A stretch of DNA of 64,000 nt from Limimaricola sp. G21655-S1 (GTDB lineage Bacteria; Pseudomonadota; Alphaproteobacteria; Rhodobacterales; Rhodobacteraceae), in the NCBI RefSeq assembly GCF_027213785.1, contig NZ_JAPWGO010000013.1, forward strand, positions 1-64,000, read 5' to 3'. Made by a program: the position numbers and the translations under genes. Of this stretch, positions 41,183 through 52,922 are shown one piece after another; the stretch's first letter is position 1; each line of letters starts with the position of its first letter. The notes under the pieces were generated by a model. That model ran no database searches. It was not told the DNA's origin and worked only from the letters and a program-made list of their open reading frames with translations.

Positions 41183-41791
41183 TCAACCGCGGAACACCGA
41201 ACGCGACCCGATCAGCCGCAAAGTGCCGCTCAGATAGCACACTGCTCCGAATACCCATGCCAGAGGCGCGAAGTAGCCGGGCAGCAGGCAAAGCAGCACG
41301 AAGAAGCCGATCGTCTCGGTGCCCTCCAGCAATCCGTTCGAAAAGTAGAGCGACTTGATGCCCTGCGCCGAGGTCTGCATGCGCTTCTTCTCGGCGAGGA
41401 TCGCGTAACCGAGGAATGTGGTGCCGTTGAAGTAGAAGGCGGCGAGCAGGAACCCGCCCGCGGCGCCATTGGCCGCCGGATCGGCCAGGACGAAGGCAAG
41501 CGGGATCGCGCCGTAGAAGGCGAAATCGGCGGCGATATCGAGATAGCCGCCCCAGTCGGTCCGGCGCGTGGCGCGGGCCACCGCCCCGTCGAGCCCGTCG
41601 GCGAGGCGCGACGCCAAGAGCGGCAGCAGGGCCCAGCCCGGCGCGCCGAGCGCGATCATCGCCGCCGCGGCAAGGCCGAGCCCCAGCCCGGCCAGCGTCA
41701 CTCCATCCGCGGTCGCCCCGGCGCGCGCCAATCTGCGACCGAGCCGGTTGAGCGGCGGGTCGATCAGGCGGCGGGCGGCGGCGTCGAGCAT
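41183..41791 (-). CDS. CDP-alcohol phosphatidyltransferase family protein
   Basis: A 202-residue membrane enzyme with about six helices. The complete family signature DG-x2-AR-x8-G-x3-D-x3-D is present (DGLDGAVARATRRTDWGGYLDIAAD). It transfers a phospho-alcohol group from a CDP-linked donor; the acceptor is unknown. The start is uncertain: 41791 gives the conserved N-terminus, while an upstream GTG (41869) or ATG (41848) would add residues without similarity to the family core. Confidence 0.85.
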   Translation of the reverse strand: MLDAAARRLIDPPLNRLGRRLARAGATADGVTLAGLGLGLAAAAMIALGAPGWALLPLLASRLADGLDGAVARATRRTDWGGYLDIAADFAFYGAIPLAFVLADPAANGAAGGFLLAAFYFNGTTFLGYAILAEKKRMQTSAQGIKSLYFSNGLLEGTETIGFFVLLCLLPGYFAPLAWVFGAVCYLSGTLRLIGSRSVFRG

Positions 41792-41884
41792 CGGGACGGC
41801 TTTCTTCGGGGGCGACCCATCATCGCGCCATGACCGCCGCACGTCCATCGCGCACGGCCTGGATGACACGATGGTGAGGGGGCG

Positions 41885-42355
41885 TCACATCGTGTCGTCG
41901 ATGATCGGCTGCATCGAGACATAGGTGGAGGTGCCCGCGACGCCGGGCAGGGCCGAGATCTTGGTGCCCAACACCTCGCGATAGCTGCGGATGTCGCGGG
42001 TCCGCACCTTGAGCAGGTAGTCGAAGCTGCCGGCGATCAGGTGACACTGCTCCACCTCGGTGATCAGCCGCACGGCGGCGTTGAAGGCGGCAAGCGATTT
42101 CTCGGTGGTGTCGGCGAGCCGCACCTCGACGAAAGCGACGTGGTCGAGGCCAAGCTTGGCCGGGTCGATCACCGTCCGAAAACCTCGAATCACGCCCTTT
42201 TCCTGCAGCCGTTTCAGGCGCACCTGGCAGGGCGATTTCGACAGGCCGACCCGGACCGCCAGTTCGGTCACCGGAAGCCGAGCATTTGCTGCCAGTTCGG
42301 CGAGAATGCGGTAGTCCGTGCGGTCAAGATGGCTGCCGGTGTCGGAATTGCTCAT
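41885..42355 (-). CDS. putR: Lrp/AsnC-family regulator of proline utilisation
   Basis: A 156-residue Lrp-type regulator. The helix-turn-helix is LDRTDYRILAELAANARLPV with VGLSKSPCQVRLKRLQEKGVI; the RAM effector domain follows (HVAFVEVRL, CHLIAGSFDYLLKVRTRD). It is divergent from putA, the arrangement of PutR regulators that switch on putA with proline. The start at 42355 follows GGGACGAAAG; an ATG at 42370 has no ribosome site. Confidence 0.88.
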   Translation of the reverse strand: MSNSDTGSHLDRTDYRILAELAANARLPVTELAVRVGLSKSPCQVRLKRLQEKGVIRGFRTVIDPAKLGLDHVAFVEVRLADTTEKSLAAFNAAVRLITEVEQCHLIAGSFDYLLKVRTRDIRSYREVLGTKISALPGVAGTSTYVSMQPIIDDTM

Positions 42356-42389
42356 CTTTCGTCCCGCCATATCAAGAGAAATCGGGCAA

Positions 42390-42401
42390 AAAGCGCGCTT
42401 T
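42390..42401. promoter_or_regulatory. Palindrome in the putR-putA intergenic region
   Basis: AAAGCGCGCTTT is a perfect 12-bp palindrome, 35 bp from the putR start and 77 bp from the putA start; a related GGAAACGCGCC follows. It is a candidate PutR or promoter-overlapping site. Confidence 0.35.
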
Positions 42402-42477
42402 CCGTCGATTTTCGGGAAACGCGCCTTAGCTGATCAGGGATAGGATGAACCTGTCTTTTACTCAAGGGGGTCCGCCA

Positions 42478-45400
42478 ATGAGCGAGCTTGACGATCTGCG
42501 CATCCGCATCCGTGCCGATCATCGACGCGACGAGGCGGCTGTCCTCGCCGATCTGATGGCCGCCGACCCGATCTCGGAGGAGCTGCGCGCCGCCGCCACG
42601 CGGCGCGGCGCCCAGCTGGTGCGCGCGATCCGCGACGATACGCGTCCCGGCATCATGGAGGCGTTCCTCGCCGAGTACGGCCTTTCGACCCGCGAGGGCA
42701 TCGCGTTGATGTGCCTCGCCGAGGCGCTGCTGCGGGTGCCCGACGCCAAGACCATCGACGCGCTGATCGACGACAAGATCACGCCGTCGGACTGGAGCGC
42801 GCATCTCGGGAAAGCGGCTTCCCCGCTGGTCAACGCCTCGACCTGGGCACTGATGCTGACCGGCAAGGTGCTCGACGAGAAGGGCGAGGGGCTCGGCCTC
42901 GTGCTGCGCCGCGCGATCAAGCGTCTGGGCGAGCCTGTGATCCGCGCCGCGACCTATGCGGCGATGCGCGAGATGGGCAAGACCTTCGTCCTCGGCCGCG
43001 ACATCGACGAGGCGATCAAGCGCAGCCAGGGGCCCGCGAAGAAGGGCGCCACCTACAGCTACGACATGCTGGGCGAGGCGGCGCTGACCGCGAAGGACGC
43101 GGCCGGCTTCATGAAGAGCTACGAGAACGCGATCGCGCGGATCTCGAAGGAGGCCACCTCGGCCGACATCCGCGACAACCCCGGCATCTCGGTCAAGCTC
43201 TCGGCGCTGCACCCGCGCTACGAGGAGGCCCAGCGCGAGCGGGTCATGGAAGAGCTGGTGCCGCGGCTGTCGAAGCTCGCCCGCGCCGCCAAGGCGGGGA
43301 ACATGGGTCTCAACGTCGACGCCGAGGAGGCCGACCGTCTCGACCTGTCGCTCGACATCATCGAGGCGGTGCTGTCCGACCCCGAACTGGCCGGTTGGGA
43401 CGGCTTCGGCGTCGTGGTGCAGGCCTATGGCCGCCGCGTCGGCGGCGTGCTCGACTGGCTCTACGCGCTGGCCGAAAAACTCGACCGCAAGATCATGGTG
43501 CGGCTCGTCAAGGGCGCCTACTGGGATACCGAGATCAAGCGCGCGCAGGTCGAGGGGCTGGAGGATTTCCCGGTCTTCACCGAGAAGGCCGCGACCGACG
43601 TGGCATGGCTGTCCTGCGCACATCGCCTGCTGGGCATGACCGACCGGATCTACCCGCAATTCGCCACCCACAACGCCCATTCCGTTGCCGCCGTGATGGA
43701 AATGGCGGGCGAGCGGCGCGATTTCGAATTCCAGCGCCTGCACGGAATGGGCGAGGCGCTGCACGACAAGCAGATGGAGTGCGAGGGCACGCGGCTGCGC
43801 ATCTATGCGCCGGTGGGCGCGCATCGCGACCTGCTGGCCTATCTGGTGCGCCGGCTGCTGGAGAACGGGGCGAATTCGAGCTTCGTGAACCAGATCGTCG
43901 ACGAGAAGGTGCCCGCCGAGGTGGTCGCCGCCGATCCGTTCGAGAAGCTGGGCGGGCCGCGCCCCAAGGAGTTGCGCGATCCGCGCGCGCTGTTCCAGCC
44001 CGAGCGCGAGAACTCGCGCGGCTGGGACCTGACGGCGGTCGATGCGCTGGCCGAGTTCGACGCGGGCCGCGACGCGTTCCGCAACACCAAGTGGCGCTCC
44101 GAGCCGATCCTCGCCACCGAGGAGCCCGCCGAAGGCGCCGAGGTGATCCCGGTGACCAGCCCCGCCGATCCCTCCGACGTGGTGGGCGAGGTGATGATGT
44201 CGTCCAAGGCCGATGTCGAAAATGCCATCGCGCTCGCGCGGCGCTGGCAGGCGCCGGCCTCGGACCGTGGCGCCGCGCTGCGCCGCGCCGCCGAACTGTT
44301 CGAGGAGCATGCGCACGAGTTCTTCGCGCTCACCGCGCGCGAGGCCGGCAAGACGCCGAAGGATGCCGTGGCCGAACTGCGCGAGGCGGTCGATTTCCTG
44401 CGTTATTACGCGGCGCGTGGCGAGGAGCTGAAGGACCCGGCCCGCGGCACCTTCGCCTGCATCAGCCCCTGGAACTTCCCGCTGGCGATCTTCACCGGTC
44501 AGGTGGCCGCGGCGCTGGCGGCGGGCAATGCCGTGCTGGCGAAACCGGCTGAATCCACGCCGCTCACCGCGGCGCTGGGCGTTAGGCTGCTGCACGAGGC
44601 GGGCGTGCCGCGCGATGCACTGCAACTGCTGCCGGGCGCGGGGCGCGTCGTGGGGGCGGCGATCACCTCCGACCCGCGCATCGCGGGCGTGTGCTTCACT
44701 GGCTCGACCGAGACCGCCATCGGCATCGACCGCGCCATGGCCGCCAACATGGACCCGACCGCGCCGCTCATCGCCGAGACCGGCGGGCTGAACGCGATGA
44801 TCGTCGATTCCACCGCGCTGCCCGAGCAGGCGGTGCGCGACATCGTCAATTCGGCCTTCCAATCGGCGGGGCAGCGCTGCTCGGCGCTGCGCATGCTCTA
44901 CCTGCAGGAGGACATCGCCGAGCATTTCCTCGAGATGCTGAAAGGCGCCACCGAGGAGATGCAGGTCGGCGACCCGTGGAGCCACGCCACCGATGTCGGC
45001 CCGGTGATCGACGGGCGCGCCGAGAAGGGCATCCGCGAACATGTCGAGAAGGCGCGCGCCGAGGGCCGCCTGCTGTGGCAGCTCGAGACGCCGTCGAAGG
45101 GCCACTACATCGGTCCGGCGCTGATCCGCCTGAACGGGATCGAGGAGCTGGAGCGCGAGGTGTTCGGGCCGGTGCTGCATGTCGCCACCTTCAAGGCGGG
45201 CGAGATCGACGCGGTCATCGACGCGGTCAACGCCACCGGCTACGGGCTGACCTTCGGCCTGCACACCCGGATCGACGACCGGGTCGAGCATGTGACGCGG
45301 CGCGTGAAGGTCGGCAATCTCTACGTCAACCGCAACCAGATCGGCGCCATCGTCGGCTCCCAGCCTTTCGGCGGCGAGGGGCTGTCGGGGACCGGGCCCA

Positions 45401-45954
45401 AGGCCGGCGGGCCGCGCTACGTTGCGCGTTTCACCGAGCCGATGCGCATTGCCTCGCTGCCCGCCAATGGCCGCGAGGTACCGAGCGAGAAGGTGCAGAA
45501 GCTGCTCGACGCCGCGGCCCCCGATCCGGATCGGCGCGACACCGTCACCCTGCCGGGGCCGACGGGGGAATCGAACCGTCTTTCGGTGGTGCCGCGTGGC
45601 ACCGTGCTTTGCCTCGGTCCCTCGGCCGAAGAGGCGAGGGCGCAGATCGAGACCGCCCGCGCCGCCGGCTGCGCCACCGTCGGCGTGGCGCCGGGACTCT
45701 CGGGGGAGGGCAATCTCGACGGTACGCTTGACCCCGCGGCGCTGGAGAAGCTCTCGGGTTTCGACGCGGTCGCCCTGCGAGGCGGAGCGGATGCCCTGCG
45801 GCCGCTGCGCAAGGCGCTCGCCGCGCGAGAGGGACGGCGTATCCCGTTGCTTTCCGAAGAGGATCTGGCACTGCGACTGCAGCTTGAGCGCCACGTCTGC
45901 GTCGACACCACGGCCGCGGGCGGCAATGCCAGCCTGCTGGCCAGCGTCGGCTGA
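42478..45954 (+). CDS. putA: Bifunctional proline dehydrogenase / P5C dehydrogenase
   Basis: A 1158-residue PutA that oxidises proline to glutamate. The N-terminal arm lacks a ribbon-helix-helix, so it is not itself a DNA-binding repressor. The FAD-dependent proline dehydrogenase barrel (about residues 60-470) has MVRLVKGAYWDTEIKRAQ and RIYAPVGAHRDLLAYLVRRLLENG. The P5C dehydrogenase (about 540-990) has LIAETGGLNAMIVD and nucleophile Cys801 in FQSAGQRCSALR. About 170 further residues form the C-terminal domain of long PutAs. The start at 42478 has AAGGGGG 8 bases upstream. Confidence 0.96.
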   Translation: MSELDDLRIRIRADHRRDEAAVLADLMAADPISEELRAAATRRGAQLVRAIRDDTRPGIMEAFLAEYGLSTREGIALMCLAEALLRVPDAKTIDALIDDKITPSDWSAHLGKAASPLVNASTWALMLTGKVLDEKGEGLGLVLRRAIKRLGEPVIRAATYAAMREMGKTFVLGRDIDEAIKRSQGPAKKGATYSYDMLGEAALTAKDAAGFMKSYENAIARISKEATSADIRDNPGISVKLSALHPRYEEAQRERVMEELVPRLSKLARAAKAGNMGLNVDAEEADRLDLSLDIIEAVLSDPELAGWDGFGVVVQAYGRRVGGVLDWLYALAEKLDRKIMVRLVKGAYWDTEIKRAQVEGLEDFPVFTEKAATDVAWLSCAHRLLGMTDRIYPQFATHNAHSVAAVMEMAGERRDFEFQRLHGMGEALHDKQMECEGTRLRIYAPVGAHRDLLAYLVRRLLENGANSSFVNQIVDEKVPAEVVAADPFEKLGGPRPKELRDPRALFQPERENSRGWDLTAVDALAEFDAGRDAFRNTKWRSEPILATEEPAEGAEVIPVTSPADPSDVVGEVMMSSKADVENAIALARRWQAPASDRGAALRRAAELFEEHAHEFFALTAREAGKTPKDAVAELREAVDFLRYYAARGEELKDPARGTFACISPWNFPLAIFTGQVAAALAAGNAVLAKPAESTPLTAALGVRLLHEAGVPRDALQLLPGAGRVVGAAITSDPRIAGVCFTGSTETAIGIDRAMAANMDPTAPLIAETGGLNAMIVDSTALPEQAVRDIVNSAFQSAGQRCSALRMLYLQEDIAEHFLEMLKGATEEMQVGDPWSHATDVGPVIDGRAEKGIREHVEKARAEGRLLWQLETPSKGHYIGPALIRLNGIEELEREVFGPVLHVATFKAGEIDAVIDAVNATGYGLTFGLHTRIDDRVEHVTRRVKVGNLYVNRNQIGAIVGSQPFGGEGLSGTGPKAGGPRYVARFTEPMRIASLPANGREVPSEKVQKLLDAAAPDPDRRDTVTLPGPTGESNRLSVVPRGTVLCLGPSAEEARAQIETARAAGCATVGVAPGLSGEGNLDGTLDPAALEKLSGFDAVALRGGADALRPLRKALAAREGRRIPLLSEEDLALRLQLERHVCVDTTAAGGNASLLASVG

Positions 45955-45963
45955 TCCAGAACC

Positions 45964-46000
45964 CGAAGCGCGCGCCCATCGAAGCCCGGCGCGCGCTTCG
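45964..46000 (+). terminator. 13-bp hairpin after putA
   Basis: Arms 45964-45976 and 45988-46000 pair perfectly; CTCTTGT follows. It is 9 bp beyond the putA stop. The rest of the 301-bp gap up to 46256 holds no gene I can support and should contain the promoter of the next operon. Confidence 0.7.
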
Positions 46001-46255
46001 CTCTTGTCGGCTCCCGGGGGCGCAGATGCTGCCATTCCCGGGGGTCATGTTCCAAGACTTGGCTGCGCCGGGACCCACGGGTGATGCGCCATTCGGAAGC
46101 GATGGTGGAGCTTCTCCGTTTGGAACCTTGTTCTCAATGAGAGCTATCTAGGGTGACCATGTAACGGGATTTTGCGTAATTCGCCTTCAAAACGGTGACC
46201 GCGTTGTCGTCGATCCGCGCTAGGCTGCGATCGTCATTAGCCAGGGGAGGGGCGC

Positions 46256-49200
46256 ATGACGATGCAGATGTCGCTCGACGACAAGTATACGGCGGAGACA
46301 GGTCATGTCTTCCTGACCGGAATTCAGGCGCTGGTGCGCCTGCCGATGACCCAGATGCGGCGCGACCGCGCTGCCGGGCTCAATACCGGCACGTTCATCT
46401 CGGGATATCGCGGCTCGCCGCTGGGCGGCTACGACCAGCAGCTGATGGCCGCGCGCAAGCATCTCGACCCGCTCGACATCGCCTTCCAGCCGGGGGTCAA
46501 CGAGGATCTCGCCGCCACCGCCGTCTGGGGCAGCCAGCAGCTTGGCCTGTCCGAAGGCGCGAAGAAGGACGGTCTTCTGGGCCTGTGGTACGGCAAGGGG
46601 CCGGGCGTCGACCGCTCGGGTGACGTGCTCAAGCACGCCAACGCGGCAGGCACCTCGGCGCATGGCGGGGTGCTGGCCTTCGCTGGCGACGACCACACCT
46701 GCAAGTCGTCCTCGATCCCGCACCAGTCGGACCACGCCTTCATCTCGGCACTGATGCCGATGCTGTATCCCAGCTCCGTGCACGAGTTTCTCGAGCTGGG
46801 CCTCCTTGGCATCGCCATGTCACGCTATTCGGGCTGCTGGGTCGGCTACAAGGTAATCTCCGAAACGGTCGAGACCTCGACCGTCGTTGATCTCGCACAG
46901 GAGCGTCGGCAGTTCCTGCTGCCCACCGATTTCGAGATGCCCAAAGGCGGGCTCAACCTGCGCTGGCCCGATCCGCCGCTGCTGCAGGACGAGCGGCTGC
47001 AGGAGTACAAGGGCTTCGCGGCGCTGGCCTTCGCCCGCGCCAACCGCGTCGACCAGGTGACGATCGACACGCCGAACGCCCGTTTCGGCATCGTCGCCTC
47101 GGGCAAGGCCTACGAGGACGTGCGGCAGGCGCTGGCCGAGATGGGGCTCGGGCCGGAGGAGTGGAAGGCGATCGGCCTGCGCCTCTACAAGGTGCGCATG
47201 CCCTGGCCGCTGGAGCCCGAGGGCATCCGCCACTTCTCCGAGGGGCTCGACGAGGTGCTGATCGTCGAGGAGCGCCGCGAGATCATCGAGAACCAGATCA
47301 AGCAGCAGCTCTTCAACTGGCGCGCCGACGTGCGGCCGCGGATCATCGGCAAGCATGACGAGAAGGACCGCCCCTTCCTGTCGCTTTCCCAAGGTCTCAC
47401 CGTCGGCTCCGTCGGCCGCGCCATCGCCGACCGGCTGCTGCACATCGACCTGCCCGAAGGCTTGCACGACCGGATCGAGGCCGAGCTGCGCCGTCTTGAA
47501 GCGGGTCATGCCCGGGGACAGGCGCATGAGGCGCCGATCACCCGGCTGCCGCATTACTGCCCCGGCTGCCCGCACAACACCTCGACCAAGGTGCCGGAAG
47601 GGTCCAAGGCGATGGCGGGGATCGGCTGCCACTACATGGTGCAGTGGATGGACCGGAACACCGAGACCTTCACCCATATGGGCGCCGAGGGCGTGCCATG
47701 GACCTCGATCGGCCGGTTCACCGAGGAAAAGCATCGCTTCGTGAACCTAGGCGACGGCACCTTCTTTCATTCCGGCCATCTCGCGATCCGCCAATCGGTC
47801 GCGGCGAAGGCCAACATCACCTACAAGATCCTCTACAACGACGCCGTTGCGATGACCGGCGGCCAGAAGGTCGACGGCCCGCTCTCGCCCGAGCAGGTGA
47901 CGCATCAGGTGCACCACGAGAACGTGGCGAAGATCGTCCTGCTCTCGGATCATCCCGAGAATTACGACCGCGTCGATCTCGCGCCCGGCACCGAGATCCG
48001 CCATCGCGACGATGTCGACGCGGTGATGCGCGAGCTGCGCGAGATCGAGGGCGTGACCGTCATGGTCTATGTCCAGACCTGCGCCGCCGAGCTGCGCCGC
48101 CGCCGCAAGCGGGGCAAGGCCGAGGACCCCGACATGCGCGTGCATATCGACCCGGCGGTCTGCGAAGGGTGCGGCGATTGCTCGGTGCAGTCGAACTGCA
48201 TCGCAGTCGAGCCTCTGGAGACCGAGCTGGGCCGCAAGCGCCAGATCAACCAATCGGCCTGCAACAAGGACTTTTCCTGCCTCAAGGGCTTCTGTCCCTC
48301 CTTCGTGACGCTGCGCGGTGCCAAGCCGCACAAGCGCCCGGCCGCCGAAGGCCCCGACGTCTCAGGCTTGCCCGAGCCGGCGCTGCCCGAGATCACCCGG
48401 CCGTGGAACATCGCCGTTACGGGCGTCGGCGGCACCGGCGTTCTGACCATCGGCGCGCTTCTTGGCGTCGCAGCGCATATGGAGGGTCTGTCGCCGATGA
48501 TCCTCGACATGGCCGGTCTCGCGCAGAAGGGCGGCGCGGTGCTGAGCCATATCCGCATCTCGACGCATGAGCGGCCCGCGACGGCGCCGCGCATCGCCAC
48601 CGGGACCGCAGACCTGCTGCTGGCCGCCGACAGCGTCGTGGCGGCCTCGAAGGACGGCGTCACCCTGTGCGACGCGAGCCGCACCCATGCGGTGATGAGC
48701 ACCAAGCTCTCGCCCACTTCGGACTTCGTGCGTCAGCGCGATTTCGACTTCCGCTCGGCGGGCGTCATGCGGGCGGTGGAAAAGACGGTGCGCTCGTCGG
48801 AGCATTTCCACGATTTCGCCCATGTCGCGCGCGAGCTTTGCGGCGACGAGATCGCGGTGAACATCATGATGCTGGGCTATGCCTGGCAGCAGGGCTTCAT
48901 CCCGGTGGGCCGCGAGGCGATCGCCGAGGCCGTACGTCTCAACGGTGTGGCGGTGCAGTCGAATCTCGACGCCTTCGACTGGGGCCGCGTGATGGCGGCA
49001 GAGCCCGAGCGGGTGATCCGCGAGATGGGCGAAACCGACGAGCCGCCGCATCTGCCGCAGGCGCAGATGACGCTCGACCAGCTCGTGGCGCACCGCACCG
49101 GTCACCTGACCGCCTACCAGGATGCAAAGCTCGCCCGGCGCTACACCGATCGGGTGGCGCGGGTCCGTGCGGCGGTGGAAGGCCACGCGCAGGCGGAGAA

Positions 49201-49723
49201 GATCACCCGCGCGGTCGCGCAGAACTATGCCAAGCTCCTGTCCTACAAGGACGAATACGAGGTGGCGCGGCTGTTCACGCGGCCCGAGTTCGCGGAGAAC
49301 CTCAAGAAGCAGTTCGACGGCGACTACAGGATCGCCTTCAACCTCGCACCGCCGGGACTGCCGGGCACGGATGCCGAAGGCCGCCCGAAGAAGCGCGAGT
49401 TCGGCCCCTGGATTCTCAAGGCCTTCGGCCTGCTGGCGCAGGGCAAACGGCTGCGCGGCACCGCCTTCGACGTCTTTGGCCGCACCGAGGAGCGCAAGCG
49501 CGAGCGGGCACTGATCGACGCCTTTGAGGCGGACATGGACCTCGCGCTGGAGCGGCTGGGACAAGGGCACGACGCCGAGATCCTCAAGCTCTTGGAACTG
49601 CCCGACCAGATCCGTGGCTTCGGGCCGGTGAAGCTGGCGGCGATGGAGCAGGCGGCGCCGATCCGCGACGCGCTCCGCGCCGCGATCAAGAACGACACGC
49701 CGCACCAGGTGGCGGCGGAATAG
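46256..49723 (+). CDS. Indolepyruvate ferredoxin oxidoreductase, single-chain
   Basis: A 1155-residue fused 2-oxoacid:ferredoxin oxidoreductase. The N-terminal pyrimidine-binding part (about residues 1-420) begins at [14 protein letters not shown]. The thiamine-diphosphate part has [24 protein letters not shown] and [17 protein letters not shown]. Cysteines in [13 protein letters not shown] and [15 protein letters not shown] bind 4Fe-4S clusters. The gamma domain begins [18 protein letters not shown]. It decarboxylates aromatic 2-oxoacids (indole-, phenylpyruvate) to acyl-CoA. GGGAGGGG precedes the ATG. It lies 10 bp before the leucine genes, so branched 2-oxoacids may also be used. Confidence 0.93.
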   Translation: MTMQMSLDDKYTAETGHVFLTGIQALVRLPMTQMRRDRAAGLNTGTFISGYRGSPLGGYDQQLMAARKHLDPLDIAFQPGVNEDLAATAVWGSQQLGLSEGAKKDGLLGLWYGKGPGVDRSGDVLKHANAAGTSAHGGVLAFAGDDHTCKSSSIPHQSDHAFISALMPMLYPSSVHEFLELGLLGIAMSRYSGCWVGYKVISETVETSTVVDLAQERRQFLLPTDFEMPKGGLNLRWPDPPLLQDERLQEYKGFAALAFARANRVDQVTIDTPNARFGIVASGKAYEDVRQALAEMGLGPEEWKAIGLRLYKVRMPWPLEPEGIRHFSEGLDEVLIVEERREIIENQIKQQLFNWRADVRPRIIGKHDEKDRPFLSLSQGLTVGSVGRAIADRLLHIDLPEGLHDRIEAELRRLEAGHARGQAHEAPITRLPHYCPGCPHNTSTKVPEGSKAMAGIGCHYMVQWMDRNTETFTHMGAEGVPWTSIGRFTEEKHRFVNLGDGTFFHSGHLAIRQSVAAKANITYKILYNDAVAMTGGQKVDGPLSPEQVTHQVHHENVAKIVLLSDHPENYDRVDLAPGTEIRHRDDVDAVMRELREIEGVTVMVYVQTCAAELRRRRKRGKAEDPDMRVHIDPAVCEGCGDCSVQSNCIAVEPLETELGRKRQINQSACNKDFSCLKGFCPSFVTLRGAKPHKRPAAEGPDVSGLPEPALPEITRPWNIAVTGVGGTGVLTIGALLGVAAHMEGLSPMILDMAGLAQKGGAVLSHIRISTHERPATAPRIATGTADLLLAADSVVAASKDGVTLCDASRTHAVMSTKLSPTSDFVRQRDFDFRSAGVMRAVEKTVRSSEHFHDFAHVARELCGDEIAVNIMMLGYAWQQGFIPVGREAIAEAVRLNGVAVQSNLDAFDWGRVMAAEPERVIREMGETDEPPHLPQAQMTLDQLVAHRTGHLTAYQDAKLARRYTDRVARVRAAVEGHAQAEKITRAVAQNYAKLLSYKDEYEVARLFTRPEFAENLKKQFDGDYRIAFNLAPPGLPGTDAEGRPKKREFGPWILKAFGLLAQGKRLRGTAFDVFGRTEERKRERALIDAFEADMDLALERLGQGHDAEILKLLELPDQIRGFGPVKLAAMEQAAPIRDALRAAIKNDTPHQVAAE

Positions 49724-49733
49724 GGAGAGTGCG

Positions 49734-50896
49734 ATGTTCGATCACGCGATGAAGTTCGATCTGGGCGAGGATGGCGAGGCGCTGCGCGAGACGGTGCATC
49801 GCTGGGCGCAGGAGCGGCTGAAGCCGCGCGCCGCCGAGATCGACAAGTCCAACCTGTTCCCCGCCGACCTCTGGCGCGAGATGGGCGATCTGGGCCTTCT
49901 GGGCATCACCGTGCCCGAGCAGTATGGCGGCGCCGGCATGGGCTATCTCGCTCATGTCATCGCGGTCGAGGAGATCGCGAGGGCCTCGGCCAGCGTGGCG
50001 CTCAGCTACGGCGCGCATTCGAACCTCTGCGTCAACCAGATCGTGCTCAACGGCAACGATGCGCAGAAGGCGAAATACCTGCCCAAGCTGGTGTCGGGCG
50101 AACATGTCGGCGCGCTGGCGATGTCCGAGGCGGGGGCGGGCTCCGACGTGGTGTCGATGAGCCTGCGCGCCGATCGCATCGATGGCGGCTATCGGCTCAA
50201 CGGCACCAAGTACTGGATCACCAATGGCCCCGACGCCGAAACGCTGGTGGTCTATGCCAAGACCGACCCGGAGGCCGGTTCCAAGGGGATCACCGCCTTC
50301 ATCATCGAGCGCGGCATGGCGGGCTTCTCGACCTCCGAGCATTTCGACAAGCTCGGCATGCGCGGCTCGAACACCGCCGAGCTAGTGTTCGAGAATGTCG
50401 AGGTGCCCGAGGAGAACGTGCTGGGCCAGGTCGGCGGCGGCGTGAAGGTGCTGATGTCGGGGCTCGACTACGAGCGCGTGGTTCTGTCGGGCATCGGCAC
50501 CGGCATCATGGCGGCCTGCCTCGACGAAATCATGCCCTACCTCGCCGAGCGCAAGCAGTTCGGCAGGCCGATCGGGGATTTCCAGCTGATGCAGGGCAAG
50601 GTGGCGGACATCTACACCAAGCTCGGCTCGGCGCGGGCCTATGTCTATGCCGTGGCACGGGGCTGCGACGCGGGCCGGGTCACCCGGGCCGATGCCGCCG
50701 CCTGCGTGCTCTACGCTTCCGAGGAGGCGATGGTGGTCGCGCATCAGGCGGTGCAGGCGATGGGTGGCACCGGCTTCATGAACGAAAGCGCGGTGAGCCG
50801 GATTTTCCGCGACGCCAAGCTGATGGAGATCGGCGCGGGCACCTCCGAGATCCGCCGCATGCTGATCGGGCGCGAGCTGATGGCCAAGGTGCGCTG

Positions 50897-50897
<1 letters not shown>
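49734..50897 (+). CDS. liuA: Isovaleryl-CoA dehydrogenase
   Basis: A 387-residue acyl-CoA dehydrogenase. It has [53 protein letters not shown], the ISD-type [15 protein letters not shown] and catalytic Glu region [12 protein letters not shown] (the position used by isovaleryl-CoA dehydrogenases). C-terminal RMLIGRELM is typical. It oxidises isovaleryl-CoA to 3-methylcrotonyl-CoA and passes electrons to ETF. It overlaps the carboxylase gene by one base. Confidence 0.94.
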
Positions 50898-52504
<1,607 letters not shown>

Positions 52505-52511
52505 GGCGGGC

Positions 52512-52922
52512 ATGGTGACGATGGATGAGCTGAAGGCCCGGTACCCGGATCTCGAAAGCTTCCGCTTCGGGGACGGGCCGAAATTATGCGACGAGCTGAT
52601 CGCACTGGTCCGCTCGGGCAAAAAGACCGCGACCTGCGGCGCGCTGCGCGACTTCGAGGCGGGCGAGCCGATGCCGAAGGTCGGCCGCTGCGACGTTGCG
52701 CTGAACTGGGATGGCAGGCCGGCGCTGATGATCGAGACGGTGGAGGTCACGCAGCGGCGCTTTTGCGATGTCGATGCCGATTTCGCTCTGGCTGAGGGCG
52801 AGAACGAGACGCTGGAAGACTGGCAGGCGGATCACCGTCGCTACTTCGAGCGCAACGGGGGCTGGGACCCGGAGATGGTGCTGGTCTGCGAGAGATTCCG
52901 GCTGGTGGAGGATTTCGCCTGA
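52512..52922 (+). CDS. ASCH-domain protein
   Basis: A 136-residue ASCH protein (PUA-like fold, expected to bind RNA or nucleosides). It has ELIALVRSGKKTATCGALRDF, the G-x-K-x-x-T pattern of the family, then VGRCDVALNWDGRPALMIETV and the Glu-rich GENETLEDWQADHRRYFER. It starts 7 bp after the carboxylase beta gene and shares its last base with the alpha gene start, so it is translated with the leucine pathway. Why it is there is unknown. Confidence 0.88.
   Translation: MVTMDELKARYPDLESFRFGDGPKLCDELIALVRSGKKTATCGALRDFEAGEPMPKVGRCDVALNWDGRPALMIETVEVTQRRFCDVDADFALAEGENETLEDWQADHRRYFERNGGWDPEMVLVCERFRLVEDFA

Noticed and set aside
42352-46035. A 1227-codon minus-strand open frame opposite putA
   Set aside because: putA is unmistakable on the plus strand; the antisense protein has low-complexity composition and no motifs.
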